DNA of 64,000 nt from Przewalskia tangutica (GCA_029844215.1 CM056728.1:92379676-92443675), one strand, 5' to 3'; positions 22,082-34,524 are shown, counted from the stretch's first letter. Program-made: numbers and translations. The notes: generated by a model from the letters alone, not told the origin.

Positions 22082-24919
22082 ATCACACGACCCGACTTCG
22101 GCCGCGACTAGTACCCTACCGTACCTCGGTATAGGTCGAGAATAGCAATGAACATAACACAACACATAACATTATAAGAAGGGTAATATATCCGCCACCG
22201 ATAAGGTCGCTTTCCATAAACATACTTAACCAAAGTATTTATAATACAACCGGTTCTTATAGCCCAAAACACATAAAGGCCAGCACTTCTAAAGATAATA
22301 ATCGTATGGACAGGCCCCGCCATACCCCGAATGTACAAAATACCTATAGCATCGTGGAAATATCCGTACTAATAAATAAGCTTCCGAGGAACGAGCTTCG
22401 ACACGGAATAGTGATCCTAAGAACGAGGATCCTCAATCGCTACCCTTACCGCGGCATTTAACGCAGCCCCGAGGAAGGGGGTCAAGACACAATATGTACC
22501 AAGTATGTAAAGTCGAAAAATATCAGAATAATGATATCATAAGTCCGAAAGTAAGTCGAGTCATGAAGTCAATACAATACCTTTTATCAGGCCTTACTAA
22601 CAACAGAGTGACAAGTATTTATATATATATGATACTGCATAAAATAGGAGGCTCATGATCAAAACGGGGTACCTCGCCCGTGGTATCAATAAAGCCATCC
22701 TACTCCTGGGACTATTTCACCCGCATGGGTCCTGTGGACCCGCATGAGGTACTCCTCGCATCATTGCACCGCCGGCACGGGACTATTTCACCCACATAAG
22801 CCCACAAGGACTCGCATGAGGTATTCCTCGAATCACGGGTAGCAAATCCACTAACAGTGGTATAACGATATTGGGACTTTCCTCGATATACTCTTACCCC
22901 GGCGATGGTATAACGATCTTGGTCAGAATCCTCGATATACTCTTACACCGGAGCAGATGGTATACCGATCTGGGGCTTGCCTCGATATACTCTTACACCG
23001 TGCGGATGGTATAACGATCTTGGATCCGCCTCGATATACTCTTACACCGGAGAAGGTGGTATGGCGATCTGGGCTTACCCTCGCATACTCTTACCCCGAG
23101 AAGGTGGTATAACGATCTGGGGCTTACCCTCGATATACTCTTACCCTAACTCAAATCACATCATATCATAATCATAAATAAGTTAAGAAAACTTATAACT
23201 TCTTATTAGCCTTGTTCATATACCCTCTCATTTTAGTTTACTTAAGGCACTTAACCATATTTCTAATAAAAGAACACCGGGAGTTTAACCCAAGTACTAC
23301 ATACTTCAACTCTTTTGAAAATGACTCTTCTTTATACATAAAACCTTTGGGCAATTGTTACCTTAAAACCAATTTGCCTCTCCATATACTTATCTTATTT
23401 AGAGTAAATCTCTTCTCATTAACCATGTATGAAGCTAATAAACCAACTTCCCATAAAGTTGTTATATTAACTCTATACTTTAGTAAAATCATACTTTTCC
23501 CCTAACTAAGGGAGTTATACATTCTTAAAATGAAACAAATCATTATATACTTAAAACAAGTAAGAATACCAAATCTCAGACGCTCACCGTACTACATAGC
23601 TTCATCTATTCATGCTCAAAAGATAGGAAAACTTCACATACCTCTTTGGTCAATCCACTTGCTAGGTCCAACTACCGCAAGTAATATTTCAACCTATAAT
23701 AACCATGATATGTTCATTAACCTCTAATTTCAATGTAGAATAATCTAACTCAAAGGCACTAAATTCTACGGAAAATCAAAAGATTTCCTTTGTTTCTACA
23801 TACTTTGCCACCTTTCTCAAGGCCGAATTTATCATCCAAATGCCACATTCAAGGCTCAACAATCCAACAATGCAAAGGGGATTACACACCCAAACTAATT
23901 CTGCCCCACAAGGTACAATAATTCATTTTAACAAGTTTAAGGTAGTTTTTAGGCTACAACATGCTCATTTGTTTTTTTAACCAATCCTTTCATATCCCAA
24001 CCACATTTCTCACATGCAATCAATCTAAGGGCCTTATTTCCAACTAAAAGTTCTTTCTACTTAACATGCAATACCAAATACCAACTATAAAAGAAGAATG
24101 GTTACCTTAGAGCTTTTAGCCAATTTACTCCAACAATTTCTAGCCTCTACTCCAAGAATATCACCACAATAGTCTTCACAAGCTTGTAATAACCTTTCCT
24201 TCCTATCACACTTTCCAGATTTTCTTTAGGCTTAGAATTTCTCTTGGAAACTTAGAGAGAAGGGAGAGCTAAAGCTTTAGAGAGAGGAAGATGTTTGAGA
24301 GATGACCAAGTCTACAAGACTTGGTCAATATAAGCCATGCAAGCAAACATCGATGTGTGGGACACTTGTCACCCTCCCATGGCCTTTTAAAAGAGAAATC
24401 GACTTCCTAAGTTTTTTTCCGCCCAAAATCCCGCGCTGCAGCTGGCCATGGCTCTCCGGCATAGCCATGGCCACAAACCTCCGCAGTTTCTGAACTTTCG
24501 CCGCTGCCTCGCTATCCGCGGCCATGCACAGAATCTCACTCGATCTTCCGGCCAGCTCGCTTCCGGCCAGCGCTGAAACTTCAGCGACTTACAGTATTTT
24601 AGGCGCCGCGTCTCGCTCCGAGCCGCCTGCCGCTTTGCTCAAACGTATTTACGCCCGATCGGCGCTGAACTTGTCACTCATAACTTTCTACTCCGACGCC
24701 CTATCGATTTAACGGTTGGTTGCGTTGGAATCTAGACTCAACGAACTACGCCCTAGGCCTTTAAAATACTTAGGAAATCTCAATGAATCGGGTCATAACC
24801 TGCCTCAAAGTTGACTAAAACCCGTCCGGAATAATCCGTCAACCTATCCTTTGAAAATTTTAAGTCTTACATTCTTTCGTACGCTCTCATACGTGGGGTC
24901 AGAACTACGGGGTATAACA
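22082..24919 (-). repeat. Element F, 3' LTR
   Basis: Pairs with 29905-32772. Ends GGTATAACA on plus, directly before the polypurine tract. The plus-strand start is altered (ATCACACGACCC rather than TGTCACGACCC). Contains the 54-bp tandem array (22853-23147) and the conserved CTTCCCATAAAG motif at 23443-23467. Confidence 0.92.
22853..23147. repeat. tandem array in F 3' LTR, about 50-54 bp, six units
   Basis: Repeated GGTATAACGATCT then TACCCTCGATATACTC. The paired array in the other LTR keeps CAGATATAC where this one has CGATATAC in nearly every unit. Confidence 0.88.
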
Positions 24920-24935
24920 TTCTCCCCTCCTTAGA
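24920..24935 (-). promoter_or_regulatory. polypurine tract of element F
   Basis: Minus strand AAGGAGGGGAGAA immediately before the LTR start TGTTATACC, the expected plus-strand primer. Confidence 0.75.
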
Positions 24936-25061
24936 AACATTCGTCCCGAATGTTCCTTCTAGGCTTACTCAAATCACAACATCAACATAGACCCTCTTAC
25001 TATTCTCTTGCAAAAAAAAAAAAAGAAGCTCCACGAGCCACAACATACTGAAGCGTAAAAG

Positions 25062-25963
25062 CTAAATTAAAACTAACAAGCCGGAAAGTGGGTTACCTGG
25101 AGGTATAGGAAATAGGTGAGGGTACTTCTTCCTCATGTCATCCTCTGCGTCCCACGTCATTTCTTCCCTGTTCTCGTTCCGCCATAGGACCTTGAAGGAA
25201 GCCACGTCTTTCGTCCGAAGTCGTCTAACCTGACGATCGAGTATCGCTATGGGACTCTCCTCATACGATAACTCCTCTGTCACTTGGACGTCCTGAACCG
25301 GGTGCACTCTAGATGGATCTCCAATACATTTCCGCAACATGGACACATGGAAAACTGGATGTACCGACTCCAAATTGGACGGAAGATCTAACTCATAGGC
25401 AACCTTGCCTACCCTACGGACAATGCACGCCCAACGTACTGGGCTAAGCTTCCCCTTCTTTCCAAATCTCATCACGCCCTTCATGGGCGATACCTTTAGA
25501 AAAACCCAATCATCTATCTCAAATTCCAAGTGTCGGCGCCGATGATCTGCATACGACTTCTGCCGACTCTGAGCTGCCAACAACCGCTCCTGGATAAGCT
25601 TCACCTTATCCATCGCTGAACTAAGTCTGGCCCGACTAACTGAACTTCTCCCACCTCGAACCAGCCTATCGGTGACCTGCACTTTCTCCCGTATAAGGCC
25701 TCATAAGGCGCCATCTGAATACTGGAATGGTAGCTATTGTTATACGCAAACTCCACAAGAGGTAAATGGTCCTCCCAGCTACCCCTGAAATCAATAACGC
25801 AAGCCCGCAACATATCCTCAAGTGTCTGGATAGTGCGCTCGGCGTGCCCGTCAGTCTGAGGATGAAACGCCGTACTGAGACTCACCTGTGTCCCTAATCC
25901 CTTCTGAAAAGACCTCCAGAAATTAGCCGAGAACTGGGCTCCTCTATCTGATATAATTGACAC
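25062..25963 (-). pseudogene. F integrase core and chromodomain-like C-terminus
   Basis: Integrase catalyses insertion of the cDNA. The 25963-25601 frame shows SIISDRGAQFSANFW (second catalytic Asp), TAFHPQTDGHAERTIQTLED (with the catalytic Glu in QTLED) and FAYNNSYHSSI and YEALYGRKCRSPIGW. It overlaps the 25682-25062 frame with a frameshift near 25640. That second frame gives WVFLKVSPMKGVMRFGKKGK, ELDLPSNLESVHPVFHVSML and a chromodomain-like end (PIAILDRQVRRLR, VLWRNENREEMTWDAEDDM). Such domains guide chromoviruses to particular chromatin. The first catalytic Asp lies upstream, around 26060 (WVIVDGD), in another frame. Confidence 0.9.
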
Positions 25964-26662
25964 CGACTCGCATACCTCACAATCTCTCTAATATATAATC
26001 CGCATAGTCCTCACCAAAACGCCGCTCGATCGGAAGAAAATGGGCCGATTTCGTCACCGTCGACAATCACCCAAATGGAATCATGCTTCCTCCGAGTGGT
26101 AGGTAGCCCCGTAATAAAATCCATATTTATCACCTCCCACTTCCAAGTCGAATATCAATAGCTCGCAATGACCACCGCTTCGTGCTCAATCTTAACTCAC
26201 GACAATTCGCATCGCGTGCACGAACTACGCAACATCCCTCTTTAGGCCATCCCACCAATACACACACCTGAGGTCATGGTACATCTTAGTCGACCCCGGA
26301 TGAATAGAATAACGAGCACTGTGTGCCTCCCCCAGAATCTGCTGACGAAGTCCTGTCACATCGGAACACACAAACGGCCCTCGAAACTTAGCACCCCAAC
26401 ACGCGCTACCTCAAATAGACTCTCTTTTCTCGAACAATGCATCTCTGCATCGCATCAAAATCGGATCCTCATACTGTCGCCTCTTCACCTCCTCGACGAT
26501 AGAAGTCTCGGCAACCTCTCGAATCCGAACTCCATCACTATCAGAATCAACCAAACGAACCCCAAGGCTCGCTAGCTGATGCAACTCTCGGACCATATCC
26601 CTCTTTTTCTCGTCGAACATCGCATGCACTACCCATCGATCTGCGACTGGCGGCATCCGCAA
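25964..26662 (-). pseudogene. F integrase N-terminal part, frameshifted
   Basis: The frame at 26662-26411 (RWVVHAMFDEKKRDMVRELH, SIVEEVKRRQYEDPIL) is the linker between RNase H and integrase. Around 26230-26290 the minus strand reads MYHDLRCVYWWDGLKRD, the zinc-binding region. MDFITGLPTTRRKHDSIWVI at about 26060-26130 starts the catalytic core. Several shifts separate the pieces. Confidence 0.82.
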
Positions 26663-27099
26663 CTACATCGCCTTCCCGTGGTATAGAATATCAACATCGT
26701 AATCCTTAAGTAGCTCCAACCACCGTCTCTGACGCAAGTTCAGCTCCCTCTGGCTGAAGATGTACTGGAGACTCTTGTGGTCTGTGTAAATGTCCACATG
26801 AACTCCATATAAATAATGCCTCCAGATCTTTAAGGCATGAATCACCGATGCCAACTCCAAGTCACGCGCGGATAGTTCTTCTCATGCTTCCTAAGCTGTC
26901 GAGATGCATAAGCTATAACTCTGCCGTGCTGCATCAGCACGCACCCAAGCCCGACACCTGATGCGTCACAATAAACCACATATCCATCTAAGCCCTCTGG
27001 AAGAGTAAGAACTGGGGCGGTCGTCAAATTCTCCTTTAGCAACTGGAAACTTTCCTCACAAGTCTCCGTCCACCGGAACATAGCCGCTTTCCGAGTCAC
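26663..27099 (-). pseudogene. F RNase H domain, one frameshift
   Basis: RNase H removes the RNA strand during cDNA synthesis. The 27099-26842 frame has FRWTETCEESFQLLKE, LDGYVVYCDASGVGLGCVL (catalytic Asp in YCDAS) and ASRQLRKHEKNYP. After a frame change near 26855 the 26860-26663 frame reads LASVIHALKIWRHYLYG and DIYTDHKSLQYIFSQREL (catalytic Asp in YTDH). Apart from the shift the domain is well preserved. Confidence 0.9.
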
Positions 27100-28140
27100 T
27101 TAGTCAAAGGTTTGAAATAGAAGCAAACTTCTACAAACCTCCGATAATAACTCGCAAGGCCCAAAGCCGCGCACTCCGCTGTAGCTGGTATGGGCCAAGT
27201 CTTGATCGCCTCAATCTTAGTCAGACAACCCGAATACCATCTACCCGGCGACATGCCCTAAGAAAGCCACTGGCTAACTAACTCGCACTTCGAGAACTTG
27301 GCATACAATCGCCGGCCTCGGAGGACTCCCAATACCGCCTCAAATGACCAGATGCTCGCTCAGGCGCGAATATACCAAGATATCATCGATAAACACTATA
27401 ACGAACATATCCAAGAATGGCTCGAACACCCTATTCATCAAATCCATGAATATCTTTGGCGTTGGTCAACCCGAAAGACATCACCTGAACTCATAGTGCC
27501 CATACCGGTCCCGAATGCGCTTTGGGATATCCATCTCTAACTCGCACTGATGATAACTGCATCGCAGTCTATCTTGGAAAAACACTTTGCACCCCGCAAT
27601 CGGTCAAACAAATCGTCAATCCCGGGAGGATATCTGTTTCTGATAGTTACCTTGTTCACCGTCAGAATCAATACACATACGCAGCTGGCCCCATCTTTCT
27701 TCTTTACAAATAACACCGTGCTCCCCGAGGAGAAACACTTGGCCTAATAAAGCCTTTCTCCAAAGAAATCTTTCACCGGTCCTTCAACTCCTTCACTAAG
27801 AAAGCCATCCTCGTATGGCGGAATAGATATCGGCCGAGTATCCGCGCCAAGTCAATGCAAAACTCAATCTCCTCTCGTGAGGATACCGAAGCTCATCCGG
27901 GAATACGCCCGAAACTCTCTAACGACCGGAATCGATCAAGGTCCTGACTACTTCTCATTGTCGAATACCAACCATATGATAGATGTACCCTTTACGCACC
28001 ATCTTCCTAGCCTTGAGGTAAGAAATAAACTTACCTTCTACGAGGCAAGATTCCCTTCCACTCGATAACCGGCCACCAGAAACCGAACCGACTAATCTCT
28101 CTCTACACCACGTTGGCGTAGCAAGATGCTAGCCAATCCA
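27100..28140 (-). pseudogene. F reverse transcriptase, heavily broken
   Basis: The catalytic box is readable on the minus strand at about 27371-27423 as FLDMFVIVFIDDILVYS (FIDD). IFMDLMNRVF lies just upstream and RYGHYEF lies near 27490. Elsewhere the frame changes every few dozen bases and is unusually CpG-rich. See the finding on CAG/CTG loss for why these breaks may not be biological. Confidence 0.8.
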
Positions 28141-29904
28141 TACCCATAATCACGCCAAAGTCCGGTCATATCCAACTCTATCAAGTCGGCCAGTGGTCCG
28201 ACGGCTATCTATAGTCACAGGCAAGCCTTATACACCCGCCGCTACCATCGAATCACCTATCGGGCGTAGCCACCTCAAAAGGTCTTATGGACTCGCTCTA
28301 CCCCTATTCTACCGCAATATGAGGAGATATGTAGGACAAGGTAGAACTGGATCTATCAAAGCATATACATCACAAAGAAGAAACCAATAATGTACCGCGG
28401 ACGACATCCGGGACGCCCGGTCCCGCCGACCGACATAGCATATATGCGCGCTCGAGGACCGCTAGAATCGAACCCCTACCACGACCTTCTCGCCGCGCTG
28501 CCGCCCATAAGTACTCGCCTCCGGCGCCTAACCATCGAAGATGAAGATCCAAAGAATGCACCCGCTACTGAACTGTAATGCTCCCGCCGCCAAGGACGGA
28601 CAATCTTCTTCGATGACCCTGCCGCCACAAGAGTAACATGATCTCGAACCCATACGCACTCGCCGGATGAGACCTACCGCATCGAACGCACCGAGGTAGG
28701 TGGTCTCGATTAGTCGCCGGTTCGCCTCCGAAAACTCAAGTCCCGAGCCCTCGCTCGCTCTCGAATAACCTCGCTGATCGACCTCCCGCCGAAATCGAGA
28801 AGGAGCACTCAGGCCGGGCCGGAAGGTGGACCTAGTTCGCCGAGGCCGCCCGCCAAATCGCCTCGAGAACTCGATGTCTCGCCTTCGGGCCGCCCAAATC
28901 TAGCCGATCTCGCTCTCTCTCGCCTCAATCTCGCGTATGCTGCATCCCGGCAATATCCATCCTCGGGTCAAGAGCCACTCCAAGCAAGCAGAATCATGCG
29001 TGACGGCCCAGCCCCATCACGTATCTATGAACCCTCACGCCATGTCGCTACGATGGTGTGCGATATCCGCCAAGCGAGTCAAACCAGTGCCAGACGATAG
29101 TCGCCCCGCATCGCCTCAAGGTCAAGAACCTATCTACACGGCTCTCTCACCTCGTGAGGCAAGAAGTGGTCTAGAACGCCTCGTGAACTCCTCCCAATCA
29201 CCGGAAGAGCATCCTCACCCTCGACAATACCCATGACTCAAACCAGTTCAACGCAATATCGCAGAACCGGTAAGAAACTAATATAATGCACTCACCCTCG
29301 ATGCCCTAAGGACTGCATGGTCCCAGAATCGCTTGACGAACTCCCGCGATCCTCTCAAATCTCGAACCATAGAACTCGGTGGGTGACAACCCAAGAAATC
29401 CGAATCCGTAAATTGTCGGCTCTGGGTTGGCGCCGCTTCGCTTCGGCGCTCGCCACTATCTTTGGTCGAACCAAATTGCTCCCGTAATCTCGTACTCAGG
29501 CCTCGATCGGGGATCGAGGCTCCGCATCGCGGTCTCGTGGCCGCCCGCCGCCTCGAACTCGCTGAGGTCGGGCGACGACGTGGAACTCGCCGCCTAAACA
29601 TCATCTTCGTAAGATCGGGCTCGCCTCGTGACTCTCCGCGTCCCACTAGCAAGACTCTCACCGCTTTGCCCTTCGGGCCGCGGTTGCCTTGCGAGGCATA
29701 ATCGATACATAAAGGAAAACATCGAGGAGGTTCAACCTATAACTCGGCTATATTGCACGATCTAGAGTGAAAGAATGGAAACCAATCCTAAATATCCTGC
29801 AGCCTCCCGATTATAGATGTGGTGCACGACACACCGATAATCAAGACTCTACTAGACACTCTGCGTGGACACTTTCCGAGGACTAATCGCCTCGATACCA
29901 CTTT
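28141..29904 (-). pseudogene. F gag and protease region, heavily altered
   Basis: Expected position of capsid, zinc knuckle and protease. Only short similarities can be read, e.g. FLGCHPPSSM and FVKRFWDHAVLRAS in the 29661-29278 minus frame, which fit the start of a chromovirus capsid. The stretch 28400-29700 is strikingly rich in CG dinucleotides compared with the LTRs. No knuckle or DSGA-type protease loop could be found. Immediately inside the right LTR, TGGTATCGAGGCG on the minus strand is an altered tRNA-Met site. Confidence 0.6.
29880..29903 (-). promoter_or_regulatory. tRNA-Met-type primer-binding site of F, altered
   Basis: Minus strand TGGTATCGAGGCGATTAG beginning a few bases inside the 5' LTR. 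In element C the same site reads TGGTATCAGAGCAGTTAG, so both CAG triplets are changed here to CG-type sequence. Confidence 0.8.
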
Positions 29905-32772
29905 TGTCACGACCCCCGGGCCGCGACTAGTACCCATCGGTACCGCCGTATAGGTCGAGAATAGCAATGAACATAACACAACACATAACATCATGTTATG
30001 GTAATACATATCCGCCACCGATAAGGTCGCTTCCATAAACATACTTAACCAAAGTATTTATAATACAACCGGTTCTTATAGCCCAAAACACATAGCGCCA
30101 TGCACTTAAAGATAACAATCGTATGACAGGCCCCGCCATACCCCTGAATGTACAAAATACCTATAGCATCAGGGAAATATCCGTACCAATAAATAAGCTT
30201 CCGGAGGAATGGAGCTTCGACACCTAATAGTGATCCTAAGAACGAGGATCCTCAATCGCTACTTACCGCGTACGTAACGCAGCCCCGAGGTGGTCGATAC
30301 AATATGTACCAAGTATGTAAAGCTGGAAAAAAATACTGTAACAATGATATCATAAGTCTGAAAGTAAGCTGGAGTCATGGAAGTCAATACAATACCTTTT
30401 ACTGTGCCTTACTAACAATGAGAGTGACAAGTATTTATATATATATGATACTGCATAAAATAGGAGGCTCATGATCAAAACGGGGTACCTCGCCCGTGGT
30501 ATCAATAAAGCCATCCTACTCCTGGGACTATTTCACCCGCATGGGTCCTGTGGACCCGCATGAGGTACTCCTCGCATCGGCTGTACCCGCCGGCATGGGA
30601 CTATTTCACCCACATAAGCCCACAAGGACTCGCATGAGGTATTCCTCGAATCATGGGTAGCAAATCCACGGAACAGGTGGTATAACGATATTGGGGACTT
30701 TCCCCTCAGATATACTCTTACCCTGAAGCAGATGGTATAACGATCTTGGGGCTGTAATCCTCAGATATACTCTTACACTGGAGCAGATGGTATACCGATC
30801 TTGGGTCCCTCGATATACTCTTACACTGGTGCAGATGGTATAACGATCTTGGATCTGACCCTCAGATATACTCTTACACTGGAGAAGGTGGTATGACGAT
30901 CTTGGGGCTTACCCCTCAGACATATTCTTACCCTGGAGAAGGTGGTATAACGATCTTGGGGCTTACCCCTCAGATATACTCTTACCCTAACTCAAACTGT
31001 CATCATATCATAATCATAAATAAGTTAAGAAAACTTATAACTTCTTATTAGCCTTGTTCATATACCCTCTCATTTTAGTTTACTTAAGGCACTTAACCAT
31101 ATTTCTAATAAAAGAACACCGGGAGTTTAACCCAAGTACTACATACTTCAACTCTTTTGAAAATGACTCTTCTTTATACATAAAACCTTTGGGCAATTGT
31201 TACCTTAAAACCAATTTGCCTCTCCATATACTTATCTTATTTAGAGTAAATCTCTTCTCATTAACCTTGTATGAAGCTAATAAACCAACTTCCCATAAAG
31301 TTGTTATATTAACTCTATACTTTAGTAAAATCATACTTTTCCCCTAACTAAGGGAGTTATACATTCTTAAAATGAAACAAATCATTATATACTTAAAACA
31401 AGTAAGAATACCAAATCTCAGACGCTCACCGTACTACATAGCTTCATCTATTCATGCTCAAAAGATAGGAAAACTTCACATACCTCTTTGGTCAATCCAC
31501 TTGCTAGGTCCAACTACCGCAAGTAATATTTCAACCTATAATAACCATGATATGTTCATTAACCTCTAATTTCAATGTAGAATAATCTAACTCAAAGGCA
31601 CTAAATTCTACGGAAAATTGGGCAGCATTTCCTTTGTTTCTACATACTTTGCCACCTTTCTCAAGGCCGAATTTATCATCCAAATGCCACATTCAAGGCT
31701 CAACAATCCAACAATGCAAAGGGGATTACACACCCAAACTAATTCTGCCCCACAAGGTACAATAATTCATTTTAACAAGTTTAAGGTAGTTTTTAGGCTA
31801 CAACATGCTCATTTGTTTTTTTAACCAATCCTTTCATATCCCAACCACATTTCTCACATGCAATCAATCTAAGGGCCTTATTTCCAACTAAAAGTTCTTT
31901 CTACTTAACATGCAATACCAAATACCAACTATAAAAGAAGAATGGTTACCTTAGAGCTTTTAGCCAATTTACTCCAACAATTGCTAGCCTCTACTCCAAG
32001 AATATCACCACAATAGTCTTCACAAGCTTGTAATAACCTTTCCTTCCTATCACACTTTTCAGATTTTCTTTAGGCTTAGAATTTCTCTTGGAAACTTAGA
32101 GAGAAGGGAGAGCTAAAGCTTTAGAGAGAGGAAGATGTTTGAGAGATGACCAAGTCTACAAGACTTGGTCAATATAAGCCATGCAAGCAAAATCAGATGG
32201 GGGGGACACTTGTCACCCTCCCATGGCCTTTTAAAAGAGAAATCAGACTTTCCTAAGTTTTCCGCCCAAAATCCGCCTCGGCGCAGCTGCCCGCCGCGCC
32301 ACTCTGAAACCTCCGCAGTTTCTGCAACTTCGCGCCACCTCGCTATCCCAGCACAGGCGCCGCAACTTCGCGACTCGGATCTTCCGGCCGCGCCCTCGCT
32401 TCCTGGCGCGACGCTGAAATTTCAGCGACCCTACAGTATTTTAGGCGCCGCGGCCCTGCCTCCGGAGCCGCGGCCCTGTCGCCTTTGCCTGAAACGTATT
32501 TCTGCCCGACTGCGCGCTGAACTTGTCACTCTCATAACTTTCTACTCCGACGTCCTATCGATGAACGGTTGGTTGCGTTGGAATCTAGACTCAACGAACT
32601 ACGCCCTAGGCCTTTAAAATACTTAGGAACTCTCAATGAATCGGGTCATAACCTGCCTCAAAGTTGACTAAAACCCGTCCGGAATAATCCGTCAACCTAT
32701 CCTTTGAAAATTTTAAGTCTTACATTCTTTCGTACGCTCTCATACGTGGGGTCAGAACTACGAGGTATAACA
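29905..32772 (-). repeat. Element F, 5' LTR
   Basis: TGTCACGACCC to GGTATAACA on plus. Nearly identical to the left LTR in AT-rich parts (e.g. 31010-32150 versus 23170-24300) but different in GC-rich parts, especially 32210-32540 versus 24360-24720. Confidence 0.93.
30666..30988. repeat. tandem array in F 5' LTR, about 54 bp, six units
   Basis: Units of GGTATAACGATCTTGGGG then CCCCTCAGATATACTCTTAC. The same repeat, in the reverse direction, occurs in the LTRs of element C at 52520-52690 and 57955-58115. Confidence 0.9.
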
Positions 32773-32863
32773 CCTACCTACCAAGGTAGAGGTAAGGTCT
32801 GCGTACAATTTACCCTTCTCAAACCCCACGTTGTGGAATTTCACTGGGTATGTTGTTGTTGTT
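32773..32863 (+). pseudogene. RTE LINE, right part (3' end with TTG tail)
   Basis: CTACCAAGGTAGAGGTAAGG, GTCTGCGTAC, then TTCACTGGGTATG followed by four GTT units. This completes the LINE interrupted at 22081. Satellite sequence resumes right after it, with TTA shared at both LINE edges (20977-20979 and 32862-32864). Confidence 0.82.
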
Positions 32864-33290
32864 AGTAGAATATAATATAAGGTCTAGTGTCTATGCACGA
32901 AACTTTAAGTTATCAGTGCATTTTTACCCATTTTTCAACCAACGCTTAGTATAAGATAAAATAAGGTCTAGTGCTTATATGCAGAACTTTAAATTATCAG
33001 TGACTTTTACCATTTTTAACAATGCTTAGTAGAATATGACATAAGGTCTAGTGTCTATGCACAAAACTTTAAGTTATAAGTTTGTTTTTCTCTATTTTTT
33101 TCACAACGCTTAGTAGAAGATAAAATAAGGTCTAGTGTCTATGCGCGAAACTTTTAAGTTATCAATGCATTTTTCTTGATTTTCAACAACGCTTAGTAGA
33201 AAATAAAATAAGGTCTAATGTCTATGCGCGGAACCTTAAGTTATCAGTGCCCTTTTCCCATTTTTCAACAACGCTTAATAGAAGATAAAT
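32864..33290. repeat. satellite array, 80-84 bp units, five copies
   Basis: GGTCTA recurs at 32881, 32965, 33045, 33129 and 33212. Each unit has TTAGTAGAAGATAAAATAAG, GTCTATGCGCGAAACTTTAA, GTTATCAGTGC and CCATTTTTCAACAACGC. The tract continues to the left of the LINE at 20979. Confidence 0.9.
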
Positions 33291-33460
33291 AGACTAGAAA
33301 GAAATGAATACCCATAAAATCAAGACATTATCTTAATATTTATATACGCTGATATATAGGGTGATTTACATGGCATGCAAATAAAATAACAAAAATAACA
33401 AAACAATATCATTTTCACATGCCATACAAAAATAAAAACAAAAGAGAAGTAGGAACCACA
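33291..33460. other. AT-rich spacer between satellite and nested LTRs
   Basis: Simple AT-rich sequence, nothing recognised. Its right edge (ccaca) is the left flank of element E. Confidence 0.5.
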
Positions 33461-34126
33461 TGTCACGACCCGACCCCGGGCCCACGACTGGTGCCTTACC
33501 CGGGCACCCTAGTGATACAACATCAGAGAAAATCAGCGGAATTAAAACTTAAACATGAAACAAGATATAAAATAAGAAACAAAGCAACCAAAACGACGCT
33601 TCTGCATATATATAAAAAAACTTGAGCAGTTACATCCTTTACAAACCCCGCCACAACAAGATTACTGCACTTCTAAGAGTTTTATAACAACAACGACGGG
33701 ACAGGGCCCCGCCATACCCCTGAATGTATAAGAACCTACAATCTCAGGGAATCATACCACAAGATAAGCCTCCGGAGAAACGGAGCTTCCTAAAACGCTG
33801 AACTGTGATCCTATGAGCGATGATCAATATATGGTGTACCTCTACTGGCGTGACGCAGCCTCTCGGAGAGTCGACAACAGTACCATTATGTGAAACTGAA
33901 AGTACTAAAGTGAAATCATAATAGTCTGTATAAAAAAAACAGGAGACATGTATGATAACCAAACTACAGTACACAATATATAAGCAGTCATATCAAGTCA
34001 GGGACTCACGCCCTCAAAGTCATCACCCAAATATAACCATGGGTCTCATGCCCACAATATCAATCATACCCGTGGAATTCCTTCCTCACTGCCGGCAGTC
34101 CATGATATAATAACACCAAGGAATAC
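33461..34126 (-). repeat. Element E: terminal LTR fragment, host of element C
   Basis: Begins TGTCACGACCCGACC, the terminal sequence of the minus-oriented LTRs here, and follows the same path as the LTR of D (CATGGGTCTCATGCCCACAA at 34038; compare 59051). It stops at CAAGGAATAC, where element C begins. In D the sequence continues past this point with ACATGAACACGAG. The remainder should lie beyond the right end of C, outside the window. Confidence 0.82.
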
Positions 34127-34524
34127 TGTTACGCCCCGTAAGTCTAGGACATGTTTAAGAGAATGTACGTAAGGAACACAAGACTTGAAAAGGGTACGAA
34201 AGGAAGAATTGTTTTTCCGACGGAAAATCTTCCGAACGTCGGAAAGGAAAAATGTTCGTTGGTGAGAATTAGATTCTCAAAATGCATTATTTGAAGAGTG
34301 TGGAACTTATTATCCTTATGGAATTTTTTTTTTTTGGATTTGGTCACGTGGGGCCCACCCGAGGAATTTTACGTTTTGTGGGGCCCACGAGGGTTACAGA
34401 ATTTTATGGACGAATGGGAGGGCGACACGTGGCACCCCCCAATGGTCTTGGACGAATTTATGCACGGGTATTAGGGTCATTGACCATGGTAGAAGACCAA
34501 GTCTTGCAAATTAAAGAGCTTGAT
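34127..34524 (+). repeat. Element C left LTR, first part
   Basis: TGTTACGCCCCGTAAGTC onward, matching 55108-55506 almost perfectly. Holds two CACGTG boxes (34345-34350 beside GGGCCCAC, and 34426-34431). Confidence 0.92.
34345..34436. promoter_or_regulatory. G-box and GGGCCCAC cluster in C LTR
   Basis: GGTCACGTGGGGCCCACC, a second GGGGCCCACGAGG about 30 bases on, and GCGACACGTGGCACCC. CACGTG is the core of G-box/ABRE elements bound by plant bZIP and bHLH factors; TGGGCC is a site-II type element. The cluster recurs near the start of the B and D LTRs. That it drives transcription is inferred. Confidence 0.55.

Larger units (their letters stand above)
22082..32772 (-). mobile_element. Element F: Tekay/Del-like chromovirus (Ty3/gypsy)
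   Basis: A 10.7-kb LTR retrotransposon on the minus strand inserted in the 3' UTR of an RTE LINE. LTRs of about 2.84 and 2.87 kb begin (minus) TGTTATACC and end GTCGTGACA. From right to left come a tRNA-Met-type primer site, strongly altered gag and protease sequence, reverse transcriptase, RNase H, integrase, a chromodomain-like end and a polypurine tract. Pol is readable only in pieces. A clean target duplication was not found: the right flank is cctac and the left edge is altered. Confidence 0.9.

Noticed and set aside
31054..31824. Frames of 97, 65 and 68 codons that recur at 23212-23727
   Set aside because: The repetition is due to the two LTRs of element F, not to a gene family; no domain is visible.
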